A DNA stretch of 64,000 nt from positions 1 to 64,000 of the forward strand of contig CAJTZS010000015.1 of assembly GCA_910584055.1 (NCBI GenBank), given 5' to 3'. The notes below the pieces were generated by a model. That model ran no database searches. It was not told the DNA's origin and was given only the letters and a program-made list of their open reading frames with translations. Of this stretch, positions 35,201-42,367 are shown piece by piece; the first letter of the stretch is position 1, and each line of letters begins with the position of its first letter. Both the position numbers and the translations under genes were made by a program. The DNA is from an uncultured Muribaculaceae bacterium (GTDB lineage: Bacteria > Bacteroidota > Bacteroidia > Bacteroidales > Muribaculaceae).

Positions 35201-36655
35201 CAGATAGAGGCAGTCGGATGTATTGGTTATATCGGAAGAGAATTCCCCTACCTGATACACTTTCCCCTGGTAAGTGTATTCATATGCCACAGCAAGAACT
35301 TCATCTGTTGTCAATGCTGATTTCAGTGAGATGTAGCCGAGATCATCGTTGAGCGTGTACTCACTTGATTTAAGAAGCCGCGCACTCTCTACTTTTTCGA
35401 AATCCTTACCGCCTTCGATGCCATATGCTCTCAGAGGGTCAAGAGCCTGAGTGACCATATTGATGTTTCTGGCATCGGGGTAATCGCTTTTTACAACAGA
35501 CAAAAGGTTGTTGCTCTGATTGGAAGGATTGTTGAATGAGGCGTTAGGTTGCCAATATGTGTTGGCAAGACGCTTATTCTCGCCAAGGTCCATAAACCCG
35601 ACAAAATTGCGCGATTCGTTGTAATTACTGTTTTTATTCGTTATCCAGACTTCTATTCTGGTGATTTTTATTCCGGAAGAGACATGTGGCAGCCGTGATG
35701 CGAACTGGTCGTAGTTTTCGTAGAAATATTGGGCGAGAAAGAAATGCCGGTTAGCATCATAATTGTCAGCTTTGAAATTGAATTTCGTAGCTTGAACGCC
35801 GCCTGAAGTAGACACAGTCTTAGACTCAGAATTTTGTTGGGAAAGGAGTCCGGTGAGTGTGAGCTTTCCGAATTGTAGCTTAGTTTTAAGACCGAAAAGG
35901 GCTGTCCCTCCGCGTATAAGGCTTGAGCCAGTTGTCATGCTCACGTTACCGGCCTCTATACTTTTAATTATTTCGTCTTCTTTCCCTTCATAATTAAGTT
36001 TGAGGTTTTTGGAATCAAAATCAAATGTCGCATCTGTATTATAGGTCATGTTGAATTTCAGCTTGTCGCCTACAGATGCATTGATTGTGGCCTGAATCTT
36101 TTGGTCGAAATCAAAATATGTCTTGCGTCTGTTTCTTAACGAAAGCGAGGGATTGTCAGTTTTGTTGCTTTTGATGCCCATCGACAATTGCAGCGAGCCT
36201 TGGGTGGAAAGACGCACACCTCCCGGACCGAACACTTTTTCGAGCGGTCCAAGGGAAAAATTCATGTCGAATATATTGAAAGGCTGCTTATCCTTTTTTT
36301 CATAACTTTCGGAGTTGCGTTGTTTGAAATAACCTCGCATGTCCTGACGCATCATCAGCTTGGAATACTCTTCTGGTGTTATTAGGAACGGAGTTGTTAT
36401 ATCTTTGTCTCCAAGTTTTGTGTGTATGACAAACATCCCTAATGCAGGATCATACACGGCTTCGGTGATGATATTTGACGGAGTGCGGAGATCCGCAGGA
36501 TATTCCTCCTGTTTCAAGGGATTGGAATCCGAGAGTTCCGGCACAGTCTTACGGACAGTTTTCTGGGAATTTGCCACAAATGACAAAAGCAGTGTTGAAA
36601 AGAACACTGCGATAAGAATATATATCTTTTTGTAATTAATTCGCTTTAACCCCAT
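29276..36655 (-). CDS. sprA: SprA/Sov, giant outer-membrane translocon of the type IX secretion system
   Basis: 2459 residues, the normal size. SprA forms the very large beta-barrel through which T9SS cargo crosses the outer membrane. An N-terminal signal peptide (about residues 10-30) is followed by repeated SprA_N-type beta-rich domains; NFSLGPLEKVFGPGGVRLSTQG near residue 130 is typical. The end (GIAVNVSLAR) is a beta-strand with a terminal aromatic-poor motif. Its ATG overlaps the ruvA stop by one base (ATGA), so translation is coupled to ruvA. No cargo protein with a T9SS sorting domain is recognisable in this window. Confidence 0.96.
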   Translation of the reverse strand: MGLKRINYKKIYILIAVFFSTLLLSFVANSQKTVRKTVPELSDSNPLKQEEYPADLRTPSNIITEAVYDPALGMFVIHTKLGDKDITTPFLITPEEYSKLMMRQDMRGYFKQRNSESYEKKDKQPFNIFDMNFSLGPLEKVFGPGGVRLSTQGSLQLSMGIKSNKTDNPSLSLRNRRKTYFDFDQKIQATINASVGDKLKFNMTYNTDATFDFDSKNLKLNYEGKEDEIIKSIEAGNVSMTTGSSLIRGGTALFGLKTKLQFGKLTLTGLLSQQNSESKTVSTSGGVQATKFNFKADNYDANRHFFLAQYFYENYDQFASRLPHVSSGIKITRIEVWITNKNSNYNESRNFVGFMDLGENKRLANTYWQPNASFNNPSNQSNNLLSVVKSDYPDARNINMVTQALDPLRAYGIEGGKDFEKVESARLLKSSEYTLNDDLGYISLKSALTTDEVLAVAYEYTYQGKVYQVGEFSSDITNTSDCLYLKMLRSATVSPRLPMWRLMMKNVYSLGAYQLQSKNFKLNIKFLSDTTGTEINYLPVGAISNQPLLQVMNLDRIDSNQESNSDGFFDYVEGYTVQSSSGKIIFPVAEPFGAHLERKIGNPAIASQYVYKELYDSTLVVAQQFADKNKFSLVGEYQASNGAQIRLNAMNVPRGSVVVMAGGVVLTENSDYTVDYSMGIVTITNQSIIDSGTNVSVTLENQSMFSMQRKTLLGLDAQYRFNKDFTLGGTILHFSEKALTEKVNIGEEVINNTMWGLNLSYNKEFMWLTNLLNKIPTVNATAPSRINVSAEFAQLVPHKQKSGSNKGSSYIDDFEATQTGIDLRSPYSWFLASTPYDGGADALFPEAKLSNNVDYGKNRSLLAWYYIDRLWTQKNSSMVPGYMKNDPSMLSNPYVREVKIDEIFPYRDLNYGEANYIQTLNLSFYPKERGPYNLDADRIDEQGNLLQPEKRWGGIMRKMDNTNFETSNVEYIQFWMMDPFLDPDNPNTEGGDLYFNFGEISEDILKDGMKSYENGLPIDGNNEFIAETAWGKVSRQNSLTYAFENAANARPTQDVGLDGLKNDEEFSFPSYRDYLDKLRGKLSPTVIADMQQDPFSPMNDPAGDNYHFFRSPYYDEHRADILERYKRYNGVEGNSLSPDQSDNPQYQSARAVPDVEDINQDNTLNEYERYFQYKVSIRPEDLEVGKNYVTDKVEKRVNTPAGPQDAVWYQFKIPLSAPEKIVGGINDFSTVRFARMFMTGFKETTHLRFATLELVRGEWRDYGFNLNSRNDSPAEGEIDMTVVNIEENSARTPVNYVLPPGVDRIQDPGQSQATQLNEQSLSITVKGLQPGDARGIYKNTQLDMRIYKRLQMWVHAEALIDNATSLRNGDLSIFIRLGSDVKNNYYEYEIPLELTPPGHYNNFNSAERARVWPLANYLNIPLDVFTTLKTARNRDKSANLDGVGYTILYTGHDPENVQNTVAVLGNPSLSDVRVMLIGIRNRSNSVKDGNVWVNELKVTDFNESGGWAANANVNLAMSDIAMVNFSAHKETSGFGAVDQPLKSRRMEDYEQYNIAVQGDLGKFLPEKAKLSAPIYFSKSQETVTPKYNPLDQDILLKEALDAVQTKHEKDSIKNYAVTKKTVESFSISNFKFNVQSKNPMPWDPANFTLSFSYNKQKNIDPTTEYENTNDYRGSFQYSYSPYIKPLKPFAWIKGKSKTAKFFREWEVNWLFNNLTFYTGMHRYYYEQQTRSEVDVDFQLPVQVSKNFIWDRQFSITWNLIKSLSLTFSSNTTARIEETLGAVNRRLFADKYEQWKDTVLSSIRHLGTPWNYNQTFTGTYRAPFNRIPVLDYLSGSVTYNSVYRWDKGATVEGLYLGNTIQNQTTWNADARLNFETLFNKSKYLQKINKRFSSSSSARSNNSRNSSSRQREKKFERAFTLSPDTTTLVKHNLKTKKIRFAAVANGQPKKLNYKIIDENTVEILDRGSQTVKITVRENKNEKKNFASEFAEYSLRFLMMPRSLSFRWRSGHSLNLPLFSPNVGNVFGQSLSHGPMSPGLDFAFGLYGKDYVDKALDRGWLITESDQVSPALWTNSKEFNFELNLEPIKGLKILLTSNLTDSRTEQMQFMYAGMPTSYTGSYMRTHVAVMSAMKNSKAEDGYSSESFNRFLEYIPRVASRVEASYQGIQYPSTGFLEGSPLAGTPYTSEQGGVSATSSDVLIPAFLAAYSGTSPEKISLKHFEGLSAMRPNWRVTYDGLIKLGNLQKWFKAFTLTHAYQCTYSVGSYSSFMNWVSVGGDRGFILNEQTGMPIPSSPFNITSVAITEKFAPLLGVKVTLFNDMTFNAEYRDARTLNLNTSAGQIVETTSKQLSVGAGYKIANFNKILKIGSRQGGVSNDLSVNLDLALSNNQSLIRRIETAFTQATNGTRTFSVNFMASYILSKRITLSAFFDHQVNTPLVSSSSYPTSNSNYGIAVNVSLAR

Positions 36656-37233
36656 CAGAGCATAGTAAGTGCCTGTTTGATAGCTTGCTCGGTTGTAAGC
36701 GCGGGATTTGTTGCAAAAAGTTTTTTCAGCACTTTCTGGCTCTGTTGAGTCGTGAATCCAAGCATTACAAGAGCAGCTACGGAATCATCATAAGATTCAC
36801 TTGCAGGTGTACTTGTAATTAACGATTCCGAGTCTGTTTTTATTTTATCGCGAAGGTCTACAATGATGCGTTGTGCCGTCTTCCCTCCAATTCCTTTCAC
36901 TGCTTTCAACTGGGAATCATTTCCGGAGGCAATTGCTGATTCCAGTTGATTGTCGGTCAATGATGAAAGGATGAGCCTTGCTGTATTCGGTCCTACTCCA
37001 CTCACTCCTATCAGAAGCCGGAATAACTCTCTGGTTCTTTTTTTTAGAAATCCATAAAGCACGTGTGCATCTTCGCGGATTGATTCATGAATATAAAGTT
37101 TGCATTCTTTGTGTTCCGACACGGAGGGGAAGTCTATAAGGGTAATGTTCACCTCATATCCCACCCCGTTGCATTCTATTACCGCATAAGTAGGTGTTGT
37201 TTCGGCAACGATGCCATTTAAATAGTCTATCAT
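36655..37233 (-). CDS. ruvA: Holliday junction branch migration protein RuvA
   Basis: 192 residues. OB-fold domain I (about 1-62), paired helix-hairpin-helix motifs in domain II (GVSGVGPNTARLIL and VKGIGGKTAQRIIVDL), and a C-terminal domain III (about 145-192) that contacts RuvB. It binds four-way junctions and loads the RuvB motor. ruvB and ruvC are not nearby. The gene is followed without a gap by sprA, an arrangement found in many Bacteroidetes. Confidence 0.96.
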   Translation of the reverse strand: MIDYLNGIVAETTPTYAVIECNGVGYEVNITLIDFPSVSEHKECKLYIHESIREDAHVLYGFLKKRTRELFRLLIGVSGVGPNTARLILSSLTDNQLESAIASGNDSQLKAVKGIGGKTAQRIIVDLRDKIKTDSESLITSTPASESYDDSVAALVMLGFTTQQSQKVLKKLFATNPALTTEQAIKQALTML

Positions 37234-37288
37234 ATAAGCTGCTTCTTGATTGGTAGTGTAAAATTACTAATATTTCAGTTAAATTCAT

Positions 37289-37296
37289 TAATTTTG
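37289..37296 (+). promoter_or_regulatory. Promoter -7 box of recR
   Basis: TAATTTTG, exact consensus, 33 bases before the recR ATG. No clear -33 TTTG is seen at the right distance. A weaker opposing box for ruvA (TAATTTTA on the minus strand) lies at 37259-37266. Confidence 0.45.
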
Positions 37297-37329
37297 TAGG
37301 AGAAAAGAGTTATACCTTTTATCGTTTGT

Positions 37330-37959
37330 ATGGAACAAAGTTTCAATTCCCGTCTTCTGGACAATGCAGTGGCGGAGCTGTCAAAACTGCCGGGTATCGG
37401 TCAGAAGACCGCTCTGCGGCTTGCCCTCCATCTTCTTCGGCAGGAAAGTAATGTTGCCATGGACCTTGGCAATTCAATAATAGAGATGCGTAAGAATATA
37501 CGTTATTGTCAACGTTGTCATAATATTAGCGAAAATGAGATATGTCCGGTTTGCAGTAACCCGAAGCGTGACAGCCATACGGTGTGCGTAGTGGAAAATG
37601 TAAAGGATGTCATCACTGTAGAGGCAACCAGAGAGCACAAAGGTTTGTATCATGTGCTCGGGGGTCTTATTTCTCCGCTTGATGGTGTGAGTCCGTCTGA
37701 TCTTGAAATAGACAGCCTTGTTGACCGAGTTGAGAAGGAGGGTATAACAGAAGTTATCCTCGCTTTGAGTCCGACAATGGAGGGGGACACTACCAATTTT
37801 TATATTTATAGAAAACTGGCGCATCTGCCGGTAAAAGTGACAATGCTCGCACGTGGTCTCAGCATTGGAAATGAACTTGAATATGCCGACGAGCTTACTC
37901 TTGGACGTTCGATTCAAAACCGCATGCTGTTTTCCGATACATTCCACGATAAATTTTGA
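37330..37959 (+). CDS. recR: Recombination protein RecR
   Basis: 209 residues. Helix-hairpin-helix (LPGIGQKTALRLALHLL), Cys4 zinc finger (CQRCHNISENEICPVC), then a Toprim domain (VVENVKDVITVE to LARGLSIGNELEYADELTLG). It works with RecO to load RecA at gaps. It is divergent from ruvA, so two recombination genes flank one intergenic region. The GNAT gene begins 7 bases after its stop. Confidence 0.97.
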   Translation: MEQSFNSRLLDNAVAELSKLPGIGQKTALRLALHLLRQESNVAMDLGNSIIEMRKNIRYCQRCHNISENEICPVCSNPKRDSHTVCVVENVKDVITVEATREHKGLYHVLGGLISPLDGVSPSDLEIDSLVDRVEKEGITEVILALSPTMEGDTTNFYIYRKLAHLPVKVTMLARGLSIGNELEYADELTLGRSIQNRMLFSDTFHDKF

Positions 37960-37966
37960 TTTATAT

Positions 37967-38491
37967 ATGCTTGAAAAAGGGATGATAAGGTTGAGGGCGG
38001 TTGAACCGGAAGATGCTGAAATGATGTGGAAAATTGAAGCAGATTCCAATCAGTGGATTCAGAATGGGATGTCTGCACCGCTTTCCCGCCAGAATATACT
38101 TGACTATGCCCTGTCTTATGATGCGAACCCAATGAGTGCCGGGCAGATAAGATTGATAATAGAGAATAAATATGATAACGAGGTTATAGGAATTGCGGAT
38201 ATATACGATATATCCGCGGTTCATCGACACGCGTTTGCGGGCATTTATATTATTCCTGAAAAACGCAGAATGGGCTATGCACTTAAATCCTTGGAGGTTC
38301 TTGAAGATTACTCATTCAAATTATTGAATATTAATCATCTGGCGGCTAAGATAATGGCGGGTAATAGTGCAAGCAAGGCATTGTTTGAAAAAGCCAAATA
38401 TATCTGTAGGGGAGAAATCCCTTCCTGGTTTTTTTGTGGCAATGAATCGATTTCATTGTTGATGTATACGAAAATACTCGGAACTGATTAA
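37967..38491 (+). CDS. GNAT family N-acetyltransferase
   Basis: 174 residues from the start at 37967; an earlier in-frame ATG at 37853 lies inside recR. The start MLEKGMIRLRAVEPEDAE fits the beta1-alpha1 strand of the RimJ/RimL-SpeG type. The acetyl-CoA loop is in IIPEKRRMGYALKSLEVLEDY (about residues 93-113). The substrate (ribosomal protein, polyamine or small molecule) cannot be told. Probably co-transcribed with recR. Confidence 0.88.
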   Translation: MLEKGMIRLRAVEPEDAEMMWKIEADSNQWIQNGMSAPLSRQNILDYALSYDANPMSAGQIRLIIENKYDNEVIGIADIYDISAVHRHAFAGIYIIPEKRRMGYALKSLEVLEDYSFKLLNINHLAAKIMAGNSASKALFEKAKYICRGEIPSWFFCGNESISLLMYTKILGTD

Positions 38492-38605
38492 CATTTTTTG
38501 TGTAACAAGGCAAAAAAAGCTTAGAAAAATTTATTAATTTCGCATTTTGGATTGTTCTACTAATAAGAAGTTGTTTAAAAACACAATAACAACAATTAAT
38601 ATTAA

Positions 38606-38965
38606 ATGCAAAAGACCCAAGATATTTCCACTCTAATTGTTGATGCTATCCAAGACAAAAAAGGATCAGGTATCACAATTCTCGATTTTGAGAATATTGA
38701 AAGTGCTCCGGCTTCTAAATTTGTAATTTGTCAGGGCAGGAGCACTTCACAAGTTTCTGCAATTGCAGACGGAATCCGTGAAGACATTCAGAAACATACA
38801 GGTTTGAAGCCGTATAATTATGACGGTTATAGAAATTCACAATGGATTATTATCGATTATGGTAATCTGATGGTTCACGTATTTCTTCCGGAATACAGGG
38901 AGTTTTATAATCTCGAGGATCTCTGGAGCGATGCAAAAGCTACAGTTATACCGGATCTTGACTGA
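38606..38965 (+). CDS. rsfS: Ribosomal silencing factor RsfS
   Basis: 119 residues, the normal size for RsfS/YbeB/Iojap. It binds ribosomal protein L14 and blocks subunit joining when nutrients are short. Visible family features: FVICQGRSTSQVSAIADGI, the NSQWIIIDYGNLMVHVF segment and EYREFYNLEDLWSDA near the end. It lies 60 bases upstream of ftsH, a pairing common in Bacteroidetes. Confidence 0.96.
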   Translation: MQKTQDISTLIVDAIQDKKGSGITILDFENIESAPASKFVICQGRSTSQVSAIADGIREDIQKHTGLKPYNYDGYRNSQWIIIDYGNLMVHVFLPEYREFYNLEDLWSDAKATVIPDLD

Positions 38966-39025
38966 TTAGGTTTACAGCTTTTTGCAGGATTTTATCTCAA
39001 CATTAAATTGAAAACTCATTAGACT

Positions 39026-41059
39026 ATGAATATGTTTCAGCCCAACAAAGGGCAACGACCGGGAAACCGGAACAAACGACCCCTGTTCAATATGTATTGG
39101 ATGTATGCACTGATTATTCTTTGCATTTTGGGTCTATATTATTTTCAGGATAATACCCAGACCAAAGAAGTGGACTGGACTGATTTTGAGAAATATGCTC
39201 TTGCCGGAGATGTAGACAAGATTTATGTGTTTGCGGAAAACGGAATAGCCGAGGGCGTACTGACTCAGCAGGGAGCTAAGAACCTTAAGTTCGACACTTC
39301 CAGACTTACGGCAGGAAGTATGAGAATCAAGACCACAATTCCTTCTACAGATAAGATTCAAGAAAAAATAGATTCCTGGAATACTGCTCTCGAAGCGGAA
39401 GGGAAACCGGCTATAAAGATTAATTACGAGAAAGGTAGTGATCTGATGAAACTTTTCTGGTACTTCGGACCGATCATCCTTATTGTAATTTTTATGGTCT
39501 ATATGTCCAAAAGGATGAGTGGCGGTCCCGGTGGCGGGGGCATATTTAATGTCGGGAAATCCAAGGCCATAGTATTTGACAAAAATAATGGTACAAATGT
39601 AACATTCAAGGATGTCGCAGGTCTTGCCGAGGCGAAAGTGGAGATAGAGGAGATTGTAGAATTCCTTAAGAATCCCCAAAGATATACTGAACTCGGGGCA
39701 AAAATACCTCGTGGCGCTCTACTTGTCGGTCCTCCCGGAACCGGTAAAACGTTGTTGGCCAAAGCAGTTGCCGGCGAGGCTAACGTGCCGTTCTTGTCTA
39801 TGTCAGGTTCGGATTTTGTGGAAATGTTTGTCGGTGTGGGTGCGGCACGTGTCCGTGACTTATTTAAACAGGCTAAAGAAAAAGCTCCTTGTATAGTGTT
39901 TATTGATGAAATCGATGCAGTGGGGCGTGCCCGAGGAAAGAATCCAAACATGGGCTCCAATGATGAGCGAGAGAACACACTCAACCAGATGCTTACCGAG
40001 ATGGATGGTTTCCAGTCGAACAATGGGGTGATATGTCTTGCCGCCACGAACCGTGCCGATATGCTTGACAAGGCTCTTCTACGTCCGGGACGTTTTGACC
40101 GTCAGATATATGTGGACCTTCCCGAACTTTCCGATCGGGTTGAGATATTCAATGTGCATCTTAGAAATATCAAAGTCAACAGCCATCTTGACGTTGAGCA
40201 GCTCGCACGCCAGACTCAAGGATTTTCCGGTGCCGATATTGCCAATGTCTGCAACGAAGCCGCGCTCATTGCTGCGCGCAATAATAAACAGGCAGTTGAC
40301 TGGAATGACTTTATGTCTGCCATCGACAGAATTGTCGGGGGCTTGGAGAAGAAATCACGGATAATCACAGATGATGAGAAGTTCTCAATTGCCACCCATG
40401 AGGCAGGGCATGCCACAATCACATGGATGATACAGTATGGCAATCCTCTGGTGAAAGTCACTATTGTTCCGCGAGGGAGAGCGCTTGGCGCGGCCTGGTA
40501 TGCTCCGGAAGAGCGGCAGATTATTCCCACGCAGGCATTGCTTGACACTATGTGCGGCCTTCTTGGCGGAAGGGCTGCAGAAGAAGTCTTTACCGGTCAA
40601 ATCGGTACGGGTGCAAGTGACGATCTTGAAAAATGTACGAAGATTGCCCGGTCTCTTGTGCTTATATATGGTATGAGTGACAAATTGCCGAACCTTAATT
40701 ATAATGATTCTACAGGTCAGGACATGGGATTCACCAAACCCTATAGTGAAGATACCGCTAAGGTGATCGATTCGGAAGTGATGCGCATAGTCAATGAGCA
40801 ATATGAGAGAGCCAAAGACATTCTCCGCACATATGCTGCGCAACACAATCGTATTCGCGACCTTCTTATTGAAAAAGAGGTCATCTATCACGATGACGTG
40901 GAGAAAATACTCGGGAAACGCCAATGGAAATCGCGTACAGATGAAATAATTGAAATCAACAAAAAGGCAGAGGAGGAACGAGAAAACCTGAAAGGTCTAC
41001 CCTCTTCAGAACAATCAGAAAATGATGATCCCGGCACACCTCCTCCTTTCAATAAATAA
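39026..41059 (+). CDS. ftsH: ATP-dependent membrane zinc protease FtsH
   Basis: 677 residues. Two membrane segments (about 24-40 and 142-161) enclose a periplasmic domain. The AAA module has Walker A GPPGTGKT (235-242), Walker B FIDEIDAVG and the second-region-of-homology RPGRFDRQI; the M41 protease has HEAGH (458-462). A G/S-rich linker follows the second membrane segment. It degrades misassembled membrane proteins and selected soluble ones. The C-terminal tail (about 645-677) is acidic and Pro-rich. Probably co-transcribed with rsfS. Confidence 0.97.
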   Translation: MNMFQPNKGQRPGNRNKRPLFNMYWMYALIILCILGLYYFQDNTQTKEVDWTDFEKYALAGDVDKIYVFAENGIAEGVLTQQGAKNLKFDTSRLTAGSMRIKTTIPSTDKIQEKIDSWNTALEAEGKPAIKINYEKGSDLMKLFWYFGPIILIVIFMVYMSKRMSGGPGGGGIFNVGKSKAIVFDKNNGTNVTFKDVAGLAEAKVEIEEIVEFLKNPQRYTELGAKIPRGALLVGPPGTGKTLLAKAVAGEANVPFLSMSGSDFVEMFVGVGAARVRDLFKQAKEKAPCIVFIDEIDAVGRARGKNPNMGSNDERENTLNQMLTEMDGFQSNNGVICLAATNRADMLDKALLRPGRFDRQIYVDLPELSDRVEIFNVHLRNIKVNSHLDVEQLARQTQGFSGADIANVCNEAALIAARNNKQAVDWNDFMSAIDRIVGGLEKKSRIITDDEKFSIATHEAGHATITWMIQYGNPLVKVTIVPRGRALGAAWYAPEERQIIPTQALLDTMCGLLGGRAAEEVFTGQIGTGASDDLEKCTKIARSLVLIYGMSDKLPNLNYNDSTGQDMGFTKPYSEDTAKVIDSEVMRIVNEQYERAKDILRTYAAQHNRIRDLLIEKEVIYHDDVEKILGKRQWKSRTDEIIEINKKAEEERENLKGLPSSEQSENDDPGTPPPFNK

Positions 41060-41143
41060 ATTTAAGCACTTTTAACAATGCCGGTTTAAACATATTGGCG
41101 ATCAGTTTGTCTAAAAGTCAAATTAATTAAGGAATAAGAAGCT

Positions 41144-42274
41144 ATGAGAAAATTATTGTACTGCCTGACCATCATGGCGCTTGCGGCTCCTATAGCCTTA
41201 AACGCACAGGAATATGATGACATATACTATAATCCAAAGAAAGATAAGACAGCTTCAACTTCCAAGAAGAAGAAACAGTCTTACTATATAAAGGATTTTG
41301 AGAATGTTGACGTTGATGAGTATAACCGTCGAGGTCAGTATTATTCAAGTCCTGTAGATACTATTGGAGCGCGTGCTGAAAATGATGAAGACTTTGTCTA
41401 TACCCAGCAAATTCAGAAGTATTATAATCCGACAATCGTTATTGACAACTCGGATATCCTTGAGGATGTCTTGCTCAATAGCTATGGAAATGTGGAAATT
41501 GTGTTTAACAACGGTTTGCCTTCATTCGCTCCATATTATGGTTTTTCATGGCCATATTATGCCGGTTATTATGATCCTTGGTATTGGGGTTGGGGTTCAT
41601 CATGGCGACCTGCGTGGGCATGGGGCCCTTCTTGGAGCTGGAATTGGGGACCTGCATGGGCCTGGAGTCCTTCCTGGAACTGGGGCTGGGGACCGGCATG
41701 GGGACCATCATGGGGCTGGGGTGGCCGTCCGCATTATGCAGACTACCGTCCAGGGGGACGTTTACCAAACCGTCCAGGATCGAATTGGGCTTCGAACACA
41801 CGTCCGGGTGGAAACGTAGGTCATAGACCTGTAGGACGTCCCGGTGGTTCAAGAGTTCCGCAGTATGGTAATGTAAATTCCAACAATAGTATTTTTGGAG
41901 GAAGCACTACAGATCACCACCGCACTTACCGTGGAAATGCCACTAACAACAATGGAAATCGTGTGAACTCCTATGGTGGCAATTCACAACAGCACAATGG
42001 TGGCTACACTGTAAACCGGAGTGGTCACCGAACATATAATAATTCCAATTCCGGTTCTAATTCGAATAATAGAAGAACGTATAATTCTAATTCAAATAGT
42101 AACCGCAATAGCTACAACAGCAATAGAAATTCTACGAACAGCAACCGTAACAGTTATAACACCAATAGGAACAGCTATAACAGTGGCGGAAGCTTCAGCA
42201 CAGGCCGTGGATCCGGTGGTTTCGGCGGCGGTAGCCGTAGCGGAGGGGGCGGTGGTCGCGGACGTCACAGATAA
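41144..42274 (+). CDS. Secreted Trp-rich and Asn/Ser/Arg-rich low-complexity protein
   Basis: 376 residues. Signal peptide about 1-21 (ALNA-QEY). The first third is ordinary (acidic, Tyr-rich, YYNPTIVIDNSDILED). Residues about 135-195 are extraordinarily rich in Trp, with SW, PAW and GW units repeated (WGPAWAWSPSWNWGWGP). The tail (about 240-376) is a repeat of NSNRNSYN-type units ending in a Gly/Arg-rich stretch. I do not recognise a domain. The N-terminal section resembles leading regions of other Bacteroidales exported proteins. Surface or outer-membrane location next to a FadL-like porin is plausible. Tandem repeats make length variation between strains likely. Confidence 0.85.
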   Translation: MRKLLYCLTIMALAAPIALNAQEYDDIYYNPKKDKTASTSKKKKQSYYIKDFENVDVDEYNRRGQYYSSPVDTIGARAENDEDFVYTQQIQKYYNPTIVIDNSDILEDVLLNSYGNVEIVFNNGLPSFAPYYGFSWPYYAGYYDPWYWGWGSSWRPAWAWGPSWSWNWGPAWAWSPSWNWGWGPAWGPSWGWGGRPHYADYRPGGRLPNRPGSNWASNTRPGGNVGHRPVGRPGGSRVPQYGNVNSNNSIFGGSTTDHHRTYRGNATNNNGNRVNSYGGNSQQHNGGYTVNRSGHRTYNNSNSGSNSNNRRTYNSNSNSNRNSYNSNRNSTNSNRNSYNTNRNSYNSGGSFSTGRGSGGFGGGSRSGGGGGRGRHR

Positions 42275-42284
42275 AATACTGAAA

Positions 42285-42317
42285 ATTGCAGCGGCAAATT
42301 TTATTTGTCGCTGCAAT
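42285..42317 (+). terminator. Terminator between the Trp-rich gene and the FadL-like gene
   Basis: Arms of 15 bases (ATTGCAGCGGCAAAT and its near-complement, one G-U) with a 3-base loop, followed by CCTTTTAT. Termination may be partial. Confidence 0.65.
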
Positions 42318-42367
42318 CCTTTTATAACCAATTTCGTTATAAGTATATAAACTAAAAACTCATCATT

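Noticed and set aside
41144..42274. Trp-rich gene as a possible frameshift or spurious frame
   Set aside because: It has a good signal peptide, a normal N-terminal third and a following terminator; the low complexity is in frame throughout.
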